NCBI GenBank assembly: GCA_903832055.1
Contig: CAILAC010000008.1
Span: 62,001 to 126,000 of the forward strand
DNA length: 64,000 nucleotides
Direction of reading: 5' to 3'
Origin: an uncultured Acidobacteriota bacterium
Lineage (GTDB): Bacteria; Acidobacteriota; Terriglobia; Terriglobales; Acidobacteriaceae
The notes below the pieces were generated by a model that saw only the letters and a program-made list of their open reading frames with translations, was not told where the DNA came from and searched no databases. A program made the translations under genes and the position numbers. Positions 6,924 to 14,857 of the stretch are shown here, piece by piece. Each line of letters starts with the position of its first letter. Within the stretch, counting starts at the first letter, position 1.

Positions 6924-9900
6924 GTGAGTCGAGCATGTGGCATAGTTCCGGCTCGTGGGTTGTCACGAAAACGCGCCGACCGCCACAACGATTCCGAGGT
7001 CCCGATTCTGTTGCCACTGACATTTCAAAAACGGAACTCTGACGCTCCCCTGCTTCGGTTCCTCCCGGAGGAGACCAATGGAACGAAGGCAATGGAGACA
7101 CAAATGACTCTGGCACAGCGCATGGTCACTCCCAGCGAGACGGAATCGCTGGCACTTGGCTGTGAGCGCCTGGGCACGTCTTTGGAACACATTTTACTCA
7201 CGGGCTACGCATGCCTCCTGTCCCGGTTGACACGACAGGAGTTGGTAGCAATCCGAATCCCTGCTGTAGGGACGGTTGAGTTCAAAATTGAAGGAGACAT
7301 ATCGTTTCGGTCAGTTGCAGGACAAAATCAGGGACATCGTGGCGGCCAGGCGCAACAGAACGGCCTACCCAGATTTGAGCACCGGCTCGCAGTGGACAAT
7401 CAGGGAAGCGATCCCTCGTCGCAGACAGTCGAATTCGAATTCCTGACTCAAGGAGCGTTCGCAGAAGTCGCCGGAAAGTGTGGACTCAAGTTAAGCGTGA
7501 CGGAACTGGGCATGGAGCTTGAGCTGGCAAGCCCGTCGGGCGCGTGGGAGGAGCATACACTGGCAATCTGGATCGAGCTACTCATGCGCCTGATTCAGCA
7601 TGCGTGTGCGGAGCCTGATTGTGCGGTGAACCAACTTGTCCTGATGGATGAAGCCAAAGCACTCGATATTTATAAGACACTGAACGAGACAGCGATTGAA
7701 TACACCGGAGAAACGTCAGTTCCGGGGCGGATTCAGGTACAGGTAAAGCGCCGGTCTGACGCCACAGCGATCATCTCTGGCACCCGCCGTTGCAGCTACC
7801 GAGAGTTGGACGAACGCAGCGCAGAACTTGCCCGCCAGCTGGTTGCTATTGGAGCAGGACCGAACCGCGCCGTAGCTGTTTGCATGGAACGTTCAATATT
7901 TTTGACTGTGACGCTGCTGGCAGTTCTTCGATCGGGGTCCTACTACGTGCCTCTTGATCCTCACAATCCCAGCGAGAGACTGAAAGGGATTCTGGAAGAA
8001 TGCGAAGCTGTCGCCATTGTCTCGGATCAGAAAGTGGCCCGGATTCTGGAGCGCACTCTTGACCTGGCCGCTCTGAAAGCGGGTTCAATTCCAGTTCTTC
8101 TGGCCGATGGAGAGACGGCAAACGCTGGACCCGCGCCCGAATTGCCTGACGAAATTGAGCAGTCGGACCTTGCCTATACCATTTACACCTCAGGCACTAC
8201 GGGCAAACCAAAAGGCGTGCGCATTACCCATGGCGCTCTGCACAATCTGATCTGCGCCATGTGGCAGAAGCCAGGCATGACGGATGCAGACCGGACCCTG
8301 GCTGTCGCGCCGATTTCCTTTGATATTGCGACGATGGATATGTTTCTGCCTCTTTGTTCCGGCGGAACGCTCGTCATCGCAAGCCGCGAAGATGCGGTAG
8401 ACCCATACCGACTCGCTCAACTGCTCAAAGAACATGACATCACTTGCTTGCAGGCCACGCCGGCAACCTGGAGAATGCTGGTTTCTAGTGGATGGAATGG
8501 CAAGCGGAATTTGAAGATGATCTCCGGAGGAGAAGCCCTTCCAAGAGAGCTGGCCAACAGCCTGATCCGCCTCGGTGGCGAACTCTGGAATTGCTATGGC
8601 CCGACAGAAACTACGATTTACTCCGGAGTGATTCGCATCGAAGCGGGTAGAGGGATTGTCCCGGTGGGGCCTCCCATTGCAAATACAAGTTTTTACGTTT
8701 TGGATACGGCTGGGCATCTTGTACCGCCAGGAGTGGCTGGAGAACTGTGCATTGGGGGAGTTGGAGTCAGCCCGGGTTATGTTGCCAGACCTGACCTGAC
8801 TAAACAGCGCTTTATCCCGGACCGTTTTGCTTCGGAAGAAGGCGGCTGGCTCTTCAAGACCGGAGACCTGGTCCGAATCGTGAATGGCAACCAGTTTGAG
8901 TTTTTTGGAAGGCTAGATCACCAGGTCAAACTGCGCGGCTTCAGAATCGAGCTTGGGGAAATCGAGTCTGTGCTCAGAACCCACCCTTCGATCAACGACG
9001 CTGCTGTCATTTTGCGAGAAGACATTCCAGGCGAACCGAGGCTGGTGGCGTATGTAATTTGCCAAAATGGCCCCGTAGGAGCAGCCCCGCTGAGGGAGTT
9101 TGCCAGCAAATTCCTGCCCGAGTACATGCTTCCATCGATGGTTATTCTGGTGGATCAGTTTCCCCTATCGGCGAGCGGAAAGATCAACCGGCGCGCATTT
9201 CCAGTGCCGGAGTCGGTTCCACGGCAAATTGCCGAAGATAATCCGGCTGCAGAAAACGCCAAGGATGATTTGGAAGAAAAGCTGTTGAATATCTTCCGGG
9301 AAGTGTTGCGGAATGATCAGATTGGCGTCACAGACAGCTTCTTCCGATATGGAGGCTACTCGCTTCTGACGGTGAGGCTATTCTCCCGCATCGACAAGGA
9401 GTTGCATGCGCGATTGCCAATTTCGATGCTCTTTGACGCGCCGACAGTTCGTGATCTAGCCAGGGTGATTCGCCGGGGTATTGCGCCGTCGGTGATTGTC
9501 CCCATTCGCCCTTATGGACGATGGGCACCCATTTTTGTGGTGCAGTCGTATCTGCTCTACAGCGCGATGCTGGAAATTGTGGAGACCGACCGCCCTGTCT
9601 ACGGCGTACGGGAACTGGGCGATGAACGGGAACCGCTGAGTGTAGAGGAGCGGGCACGCAAATTCGCTGCAGAGATTGTTGCGGTTCACCCGACGGGGCC
9701 GCTTTACCTCGCCGGTTGGTGCGCTGCGGGGACGTTGACGGTCGAAATCGCTCGTCAACTGCGCGAGACGGGGCGCGATGTGGCGTTGGTCGCTCTTTTT
9801 GACGCTGAGCGTCCAGGATTCACTTTGCCAAAGGGTTTGAGTTCATGGGTTTCTCGGTTCTGGAAGAAGGCTCTATTTCACCTTGGAAGAATTCACCGGG

Positions 9901-10316
9901 TTCCGTGGAGAGAGCGTTTCACGTATATCTATGAGGCGCTCGGGCGGAATTGGGATTGGGCTGTCGAATCCTATTACATGGCCAACTACAACAGTATGCT
10001 TTGGCTGCAGAAGCGATTTGGCCTATCGCTTTCAGAGGCCGCATTTAATAACGTCTATGCAAGTTTGTCTGCGCTCAAGGATTTTTCCGTGAGGCCCTAT
10101 CCGGGGAAATTGAACCTGTTTCGTGCAGCCGATGTACCCCATTTCGCTGAAAATGATGCCACCCTGGGCTGGAGTACGATCGCGCTTGGCGGGGTGGAGG
10201 TCAACTTTGTGCCGGGCGACCACGTCTCGATGTTCAAAAAGCCCAACGTCAGCAGCCTTGCGCAGCATTTGCAGCAAGAGTTGCAACGCTCCGAGACGAG
10301 TCTTTCCCGCAGCTAG
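6924..10316 (+). CDS. Stand-alone NRPS: remnant C - A - T - TE (cysteine-type)
   Basis: Numbered from the GTG at 6924 (1130 residues). Residues ~25-260 look like the C-terminal half of a condensation domain (LLTGYACLLSRLT, later LVLMDEAKALDIYKTLNETA) but no HHxxxDG motif exists. The adenylation domain (~270-770) is intact: YTSGTTGKPKG near 420, NCYGPTETT, FKTGDL, RLDHQVKLRGFRIELGEIE and SGKINRRA. Aligned to GrsA, its pocket reads D-I-M-Q-I-G-C-I-Y-K; Asp235 is kept, so an alpha-amino acid is expected, but I recognise no specific substrate. The carrier serine is Ser813 (GGYSLL). The thioesterase (~860-1130) has GWCAAG, so Cys933 replaces the usual serine; His1100 is in GDHVSMF. ATG 7092 and 7104 (GGAG six bases upstream) are alternative starts, but the C-like homology begins upstream of them. 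Confidence 0.9.
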   Translation: MSRACGIVPARGLSRKRADRHNDSEVPILLPLTFQKRNSDAPLLRFLPEETNGTKAMETQMTLAQRMVTPSETESLALGCERLGTSLEHILLTGYACLLSRLTRQELVAIRIPAVGTVEFKIEGDISFRSVAGQNQGHRGGQAQQNGLPRFEHRLAVDNQGSDPSSQTVEFEFLTQGAFAEVAGKCGLKLSVTELGMELELASPSGAWEEHTLAIWIELLMRLIQHACAEPDCAVNQLVLMDEAKALDIYKTLNETAIEYTGETSVPGRIQVQVKRRSDATAIISGTRRCSYRELDERSAELARQLVAIGAGPNRAVAVCMERSIFLTVTLLAVLRSGSYYVPLDPHNPSERLKGILEECEAVAIVSDQKVARILERTLDLAALKAGSIPVLLADGETANAGPAPELPDEIEQSDLAYTIYTSGTTGKPKGVRITHGALHNLICAMWQKPGMTDADRTLAVAPISFDIATMDMFLPLCSGGTLVIASREDAVDPYRLAQLLKEHDITCLQATPATWRMLVSSGWNGKRNLKMISGGEALPRELANSLIRLGGELWNCYGPTETTIYSGVIRIEAGRGIVPVGPPIANTSFYVLDTAGHLVPPGVAGELCIGGVGVSPGYVARPDLTKQRFIPDRFASEEGGWLFKTGDLVRIVNGNQFEFFGRLDHQVKLRGFRIELGEIESVLRTHPSINDAAVILREDIPGEPRLVAYVICQNGPVGAAPLREFASKFLPEYMLPSMVILVDQFPLSASGKINRRAFPVPESVPRQIAEDNPAAENAKDDLEEKLLNIFREVLRNDQIGVTDSFFRYGGYSLLTVRLFSRIDKELHARLPISMLFDAPTVRDLARVIRRGIAPSVIVPIRPYGRWAPIFVVQSYLLYSAMLEIVETDRPVYGVRELGDEREPLSVEERARKFAAEIVAVHPTGPLYLAGWCAAGTLTVEIARQLRETGRDVALVALFDAERPGFTLPKGLSSWVSRFWKKALFHLGRIHRVPWRERFTYIYEALGRNWDWAVESYYMANYNSMLWLQKRFGLSLSEAAFNNVYASLSALKDFSVRPYPGKLNLFRAADVPHFAENDATLGWSTIALGGVEVNFVPGDHVSMFKKPNVSSLAQHLQQELQRSETSLSRS

Positions 10317-10346
10317 ACGTATCATTGCGTCGTTCCAGAGCTATAT

Positions 10347-11786
10347 TCAGTGTCCGGGCTGATTCCTGGCCGGAAATCGTCGGAATTCAACCTCAGAAAA
10401 TGGGCTTGGGACCGCATTGAGAAGCGGTTCGTGGGAGCCTTTGAGCTCCTGTGAGAAAAATGCAAGCGTATAGCGATTCACAATGGCGTGGGTTTGCTCC
10501 GGGGCTAGACTTCCTCCGCCTGTGATGGAGATCAGCGGCGAGAAGAGAGCGCGGTCGGTAAAGTCCACATGGCGGGTTCCTGCGATGAACAGCAGAAAAC
10601 CGCCATTGGTCTGCAGGCTTTGGCTCACATGGGCAAAGTCTGTTGCCGATGTCTCCCAGAAGTATTGGCTGGCCAATGGGCCGGAACTAAGCTGAACGGG
10701 CGTCGGCAGAGTCTGGCTCTTGTCTTCATAAATCACCATCATTGGCTTCGCAAGTCCCTGGGACGCGACATCTCCAAATGTCCAGCCATCGAGATTGAGC
10801 GCGGCCCGGACGCGATGATCCTGGAAAGCTACCTGCGCCGCTACAGCGCCCCCGATCGAAAACCCCATCGCACCAACATGGTTAAGATCGATCTTTTGAA
10901 ACCACGGACTATGCGGATCCTGATTCATCGCTTCGAGGTGATCCAGCACGGTCACGTCATCCTGGGCCTCGATCCTCACGAACTTGTCCCCGAGCGCCCA
11001 TTGTTGCTGGACATTGGAGTTTTCGAAATTGCCGAGGGCTGGAGCGCTGTGCGAATCTGCGATGTGCCCGTCGGGAAACTCGACCAGACCTCCATAAAAG
11101 GTGTGGTCAACCGCCACAACGATGAATCCGTGGCTAGCCAATTCCTCCATCTGATAGGTGCCCTCGGTTCTCTCACCCATCCAGCCGGGGTTATAGAGCA
11201 GCACTGGATAAGGACCTCCATGGAGTATGGCAGCATCTTCGTAGGAGTTTGTCCGAAGCACGGAGCGATAGGAAGCTCGCAGTGTGACTTCCTTTCGGCG
11301 CTGATAAATGGCCAGATGATCTGCTCTGGATGGCTCGGCTGGATACCAGACCTGGATTATCAATTCGCGCTTGCCGCTGGGAGAATACCCATCAGACTCA
11401 ACGCGATTCTGATCGACTATATGCAGAATTCGCGTTCCGACGGCAGCGGGACCGGTCGGTTTTGGTAGTCGGAACATGGGAAAGAGCCGGGAAAAGGATG
11501 CACACCCAGCGACCAACATAATAGTTGATACAACCATGACGGTGGTCAGCTGCTTTGAATGCCCCTTCCAGGTGAATCCGCTGATTAGCAGGACGATGCA
11601 TGCCAGGTAGAGGGGTAACATCTGCCAATGGGGGCCTTCGTGAATCAGATGAATCACGACGGCCATGGACATCAAGGCATTGACGCAGAAAAGGCGCCAT
11701 GCTGACAGTTTCAGGGCAGCTGGCATCAACAGCAGACTGCTGCTCACGAGCACCAGGACGCAGCTCAGAATCTCAAATAGGCGCAT
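10347..11786 (-). CDS. Membrane-anchored alpha/beta hydrolase (PAF-acetylhydrolase-like), copy 2
   Basis: A 479-residue paralogue of the 3345-4799 protein, colinear throughout. It has about four N-terminal hydrophobic segments, a shared P-x-G-P-x-x-x-x-T-R stretch, a PVLLYNPGWMG strand, the nucleophile elbow GFSIGGA and a C-terminal histidine in GTRHVDFTD. The shared blocks and length show a duplicated gene. It is the last gene of a minus-strand group: activator gene (13951), acetyltransferase (12398), this gene. It converges on the stand-alone NRPS with 30 bases between stops. Probable substrate: an acyl ester at the membrane or in the periplasm (family knowledge plus inference). Confidence 0.88.
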   Translation of the reverse strand: MRLFEILSCVLVLVSSSLLLMPAALKLSAWRLFCVNALMSMAVVIHLIHEGPHWQMLPLYLACIVLLISGFTWKGHSKQLTTVMVVSTIMLVAGCASFSRLFPMFRLPKPTGPAAVGTRILHIVDQNRVESDGYSPSGKRELIIQVWYPAEPSRADHLAIYQRRKEVTLRASYRSVLRTNSYEDAAILHGGPYPVLLYNPGWMGERTEGTYQMEELASHGFIVVAVDHTFYGGLVEFPDGHIADSHSAPALGNFENSNVQQQWALGDKFVRIEAQDDVTVLDHLEAMNQDPHSPWFQKIDLNHVGAMGFSIGGAVAAQVAFQDHRVRAALNLDGWTFGDVASQGLAKPMMVIYEDKSQTLPTPVQLSSGPLASQYFWETSATDFAHVSQSLQTNGGFLLFIAGTRHVDFTDRALFSPLISITGGGSLAPEQTHAIVNRYTLAFFSQELKGSHEPLLNAVPSPFSEVEFRRFPARNQPGH

Positions 11787-11834
11787 TGTTCCTGTAGGGT
11801 TTCTGCGGGTAAAAGCGATGCCGCTCGCTCAAGA

Positions 11835-12398
11835 CTAAACCTGTGGCGAATCGATAGACAAACCCGATGCTGGCTGGTCAGAAGTGGCTTGCACTGAAGG
11901 TTTGCGTGGGCGGATCTTTGCCGGCACTCCGACGGCAATGGAATTGGCCGGCACATCGGTGATGACGACTGCGTTGGCGCCGATGGCAACATCGTCACCG
12001 ATTTGAATGCTTCCGAGAACCTTGGCACCGGCACCGATGTCGGCGCGATTTCCGATCACAGGGGCACCGCGCTGGCCTGTATGACGAAGCCCTACGGTCA
12101 CACCATTCCTGATCACGCAATCTTCTCCAAAAACGGCGTCGCCGCTGATGACAATGCCGCCAAAGTGGTCAATGCGAAAGCGCCTTCCCAGCTTCGCTTC
12201 GCAAGGAAGATCAATGCCTGTGAGGATTTCAGATAGGAGCTTGAGGAATTTGTAGATGATTGAGAAAGGGAGCCGTATAACACGATTTCGGATGCCATAA
12301 CGCCAGTTGCCGAAACGGTAAACCACCATTACCCAAAGGCCCTGGCGAGTCCATTGACGTTCGTGGGTGCGCCAATCCTCGCGGATATTGTCGAACAC
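11835..12398 (-). CDS. Serine O-acetyltransferase-like hexapeptide acetyltransferase
   Basis: A 187-residue protein. An alpha-helical N-terminus is followed by a left-handed beta-helix of hexapeptide repeats (IVISGDAVFGEDCVIRNGV, later IGNRADIGAGAKVLG, IGDDVAIGANAVV). The DHFGG motif carries the Asp-His pair used by CysE-type enzymes. The family transfers acetyl from acetyl-CoA to a hydroxyl, either serine or a sugar. It is shorter than classical CysE (about 270), and the context (48 bases upstream of a hydrolase gene and beside glycan genes) favours a sugar O-acetyltransferase of the WcaB/EPS type; this is inference. Confidence 0.85.
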   Translation of the reverse strand: MFDNIREDWRTHERQWTRQGLWVMVVYRFGNWRYGIRNRVIRLPFSIIYKFLKLLSEILTGIDLPCEAKLGRRFRIDHFGGIVISGDAVFGEDCVIRNGVTVGLRHTGQRGAPVIGNRADIGAGAKVLGSIQIGDDVAIGANAVVITDVPANSIAVGVPAKIRPRKPSVQATSDQPASGLSIDSPQV

Positions 12399-12493
12399 TC
12401 GATTGCTCCTTGGGTCTCAGTACCCCGGCGGCACTTAGCTTGCCCAACGCATGGGCTCGTCAGCATTCTAACGGACACAAAGGACGAACGAAA

Positions 12494-13951
12494 TCAGGCG
12501 CTGATTTCGCGTCTCTTCACCTTTGATTCAACAATGCCATACTTCTGCAACTTATAGAGGAAGGCCTTGTATTCGATCTGAAGAGCGGCGGCAGCCTGGC
12601 GGCGATTCCAGCGGCTGGCCTCCAGAGCATCCAGCAGGAGTTCGGTTTCGGCAACGCGGGCCGCCTCAGTGAGTCGATCCAGGCGCTCAGCAGGGCGAAC
12701 TGCGGTGATGTTTTCGTCGCCATTTTCATGTTCCCTCAAGCCTGGTGAGCCAGACTTGCCCGAGTCTGGAAAGCTCGCGACATTGGCCAGCGTAATTCCA
12801 GATGAACGCTCGACTTTAGCCTCGGTGAGTTCCTTAATCAGCAGGGCAGCGTCTTGATAGACCAGGAACCGGCGCATCACATTTTCCAATTCGCGCACGT
12901 TGCCGGGCCAGGCGTAATCGAGCAGGAATCGCTTCAAATCATCGGTCAACACTGGAGGCATTTGTCCATCAGGCAAATGACGCGCGAGAAGCGTCTCGGC
13001 CAAATCAATGATCTCGGAGCGACGTTCACGAAGCGGTGGAATCAATATCTTGATGACATTCAGGCGGTAATACAAGTCCTCGCGGAAGGTCCCATCTTGA
13101 ATTGCCTTGCTCAAGTCGCGGTGCGTAGCGGCCATGACGCGGACATTCACGCGCACGGTCCGGTTGCTTCCAAGAGGTTGAATCTCGCCATCCTGCAGCA
13201 CCTGCAAAAGCTTGGTTTGTAGCCGCAAATCCATATCGCCGATTTCGTCGAGCAGAATCGTGCCGCCGTGGGCCATTTCAAACCTTCCCTGCCGGTCAGC
13301 CACTGCGCCCGTAAAGGCTCCCTTTGCACAGCCGAATAGCTCACTCTCCGCGAGTTCCGACGGTAGTGCCGCACAGTTAAGCTTGAGAAATGGCTTGTCT
13401 GCCCGCCGCGAATAACTGCGCAGGCGCCTGGCCATCACTTCCTTGCCGACTCCTGTTTCACCGCTCAGCAATACGGGCACATCGGCCAATCCAACGCGCT
13501 TTAGGAACTCTTCAGAATATGGAAGGATCGTTTTGCTGTGTTGCGCAATCGCATCTTCTGCCGCTTCGAGCGTTGCCGAAGATGCGATGCTGAGAACCAT
13601 GCGCAAAACTGCACCTGATTCAGGATTGTTCAATGGCTTGTCAAGCACTCGGATCGCGTTGCTGCCAGACACCAGGGCATCCAGCAAAGGAGATCGTTCC
13701 TGAGCAGCCAACAGAATTTGAAGTTCTGGTCGCGCAACACTGAGGTCATTGAGCGCTGAAAAGTCGCTTTGACGACGCATCGTTATATTGAAGACGACAA
13801 CAGATGCGGGGCAGTTTGGTTCGCGCAAGTACGAAATGGCCTCTTCGGAAGACCGGAAGCAGAGGGCGCAAAACCCCTCTTCCGCCAGGCTCTGAATGAG
13901 AGGCTCATGCAACTGCGAGTTCTGTACAGCAAGAACGATATGACCGCCCAA
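12494..13951 (-). CDS. Sigma-54 activator with degenerate receiver domain
   Basis: 485 residues, TTG start (an in-frame TGA lies two codons upstream). Residues 1-120 have receiver topology but lack the acidic pocket: the first strand reads VLAVQNSQ instead of a DD pair, and the phospho-acceptor position is Asn55 (VVFNITM). Only the late Lys (LDKPL) remains. Then comes an AAA+ sigma-54 interaction domain with Walker A GETGVGKE (164-171), GAFTGA (211-216) and Walker B ILLDE. A Fis-type HTH (NRRQAAAALQIEYKAFLYKL) closes it. Such proteins hydrolyse ATP to open sigma-54 promoters from upstream sites. It is divergent from a consensus sigma-54 promoter at 14476, its likely target. It resembles PrsR-type regulators of exopolysaccharide clusters (family inference). 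Confidence 0.93.
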   Translation of the reverse strand: MGGHIVLAVQNSQLHEPLIQSLAEEGFCALCFRSSEEAISYLREPNCPASVVVFNITMRRQSDFSALNDLSVARPELQILLAAQERSPLLDALVSGSNAIRVLDKPLNNPESGAVLRMVLSIASSATLEAAEDAIAQHSKTILPYSEEFLKRVGLADVPVLLSGETGVGKEVMARRLRSYSRRADKPFLKLNCAALPSELAESELFGCAKGAFTGAVADRQGRFEMAHGGTILLDEIGDMDLRLQTKLLQVLQDGEIQPLGSNRTVRVNVRVMAATHRDLSKAIQDGTFREDLYYRLNVIKILIPPLRERRSEIIDLAETLLARHLPDGQMPPVLTDDLKRFLLDYAWPGNVRELENVMRRFLVYQDAALLIKELTEAKVERSSGITLANVASFPDSGKSGSPGLREHENGDENITAVRPAERLDRLTEAARVAETELLLDALEASRWNRRQAAAALQIEYKAFLYKLQKYGIVESKVKRREISA

Positions 13952-14255
13952 GAATCCTCATGTCCTCTCAGCGAAGTGTGACCGATTGTAGGTCCAACGA
14001 TTTGGCTTTCAACCGATTCGGCCATTCAAAGGGGCTTCCGCGTGCCTTCGCGACAGAAACAATTTATTGCGCATCGAGAGACGAAAACAGCCTCCTCTTC
14101 CAACTCTTGAGCAGGAAGCGAAGGCACTGATTTCAGGTTGACCCAAGTATACGTTGGCTTCCCTTCAAGCGCAATCGGAAATGCGATTGGCGCAGCGACT
14201 ACGGTGGACTTTTGATCCGGCTGGCAGGGCTTCCAGCACGAAAGCGGTTACTTAT

Positions 14256-14267
14256 TTCCCACTGAAT
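14256..14267 (+). promoter_or_regulatory. Candidate upstream activator half-site 1
   Basis: TTCCCACTGAAT. The reverse complement of 14412-14423 is TTCCCACTAAAT, differing at one of 12 bases. It lies ~220 bases upstream of the -24 element, within the range used by sigma-54 enhancer sites. Function is inferred from position and symmetry only. Confidence 0.3.
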
Positions 14268-14411
14268 AATTACTTTAATAACTAATCTGCAGTCTTAATG
14301 TTACCAGGGCTTGCCTTGCAAGATAACTTGTGTTTTCCGAATATGCTTACTTTTGATTAATTATTCCCAATTTAGATATTCACATGTTTAGACAGTTGGG
14401 GAACTATGGAA

Positions 14412-14423
14412 ATTTAGTGGGAA
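14412..14423 (-). promoter_or_regulatory. Candidate upstream activator half-site 2
   Basis: ATTTAGTGGGAA, the inverted partner of 14256-14267, ending 52 bases before the TTGGCA of the sigma-54 promoter. Further TTCCCA-like cores occur between the two (TTCCCAATTTA near 14365, and the inverted GGGGAAC near 14398). Confidence 0.3.
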
Positions 14424-14475
14424 CCATCGGAGTAACCGCGTACAACAATATGTTGACAAATAAGGCCTCTAGCGT

Positions 14476-14492
14476 TTGGCAGAGCGATTGCT
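14476..14492 (+). promoter_or_regulatory. Sigma-54 (-24/-12) promoter
   Basis: TTGGCA (14476-14481), six bases, TTGCT (14488-14492). The invariant GG (14478-14479) and GC (14490-14491) are exactly 10 bases apart, as the sigma-54 consensus requires. Transcription would start near 14503. It faces the EPS/NRPS genes and lies divergent from a sigma-54 activator gene. A TTG at 14476 that opens a longer version of the next frame is part of this -24 element, so it cannot be the start codon of a message made from here. Confidence 0.85.
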
Positions 14493-14565
14493 AATACCCG
14501 AATCAGTAACAGCCTCTCCTTTTCCCCAAGAGAAGCTGCATCGCCAAAGAAATCGAGAAAACGCC

Positions 14566-14826
14566 GTGACCTTGAATAGAGACATTTATCCCAACCTTAA
14601 GCTGCGTATGTACACAACGGGCATCCGTCAAAACCGTCTGGCGCGCATGCTGGGCATCCACGAAGCTTCACTGAGCAGGATCATGAATGGGTTTCGGGAA
14701 CCCACCGGCGACATTCGTGTCCACCTGGCCGAAATTCTGCAGAGCGACCCCGACTGGCTTTTCTACAAGATGCAGATCAGCGACGACATGGCTTTTGGCG
14801 ACAACCATCTGGTTGCTCACCAGTAA
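14566..14826 (+). CDS. Small XRE-family helix-turn-helix regulator
   Basis: GTG at 14566 gives 86 residues; the frame is open back to TTG 14476, but that codon lies inside the sigma-54 promoter. The HTH is clear: RQNRLARMLGIHEASLSRIMNG, typical of lambda-repressor/XRE folds. The ~30 residues after it (VHLAEILQSDPDWLFYKM) probably complete the fold. No sensor domain is present. It is the first gene after the promoter and may tune the operon or act elsewhere. The weak GAGAAA before the GTG is the only Shine-Dalgarno candidate. Confidence 0.8.
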   Translation: MTLNRDIYPNLKLRMYTTGIRQNRLARMLGIHEASLSRIMNGFREPTGDIRVHLAEILQSDPDWLFYKMQISDDMAFGDNHLVAHQ

Positions 14827-14857
14827 TTAGTCAGGTTTGGCGGCCTGCTTCGCACCG

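Larger units (their letters stand above)
13952..14565. other. Regulatory intergenic region between activator and EPS/NRPS operon
   Basis: 614 bases. The part from about 14240 is clearly AT-rich, unlike the flanks. It holds the sigma-54 promoter at 14476-14492 and two inversely oriented TTCCCACTRAAT-like boxes (14256-14267, 14412-14423) that could be activator sites, plus CTTGC-CTT-GCAAG near 14314. No protein-coding region is supported. Confidence 0.6.

Noticed and set aside
10569-11468. 299-codon + strand frame
   Set aside because: Antisense shadow of the alpha/beta hydrolase at 10347-11786, whose catalytic motifs are on the other strand.
14384-14494. 36-codon frame starting at ATG 14384
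   Set aside because: It runs through the sigma-54 promoter and would not be on the main transcript.
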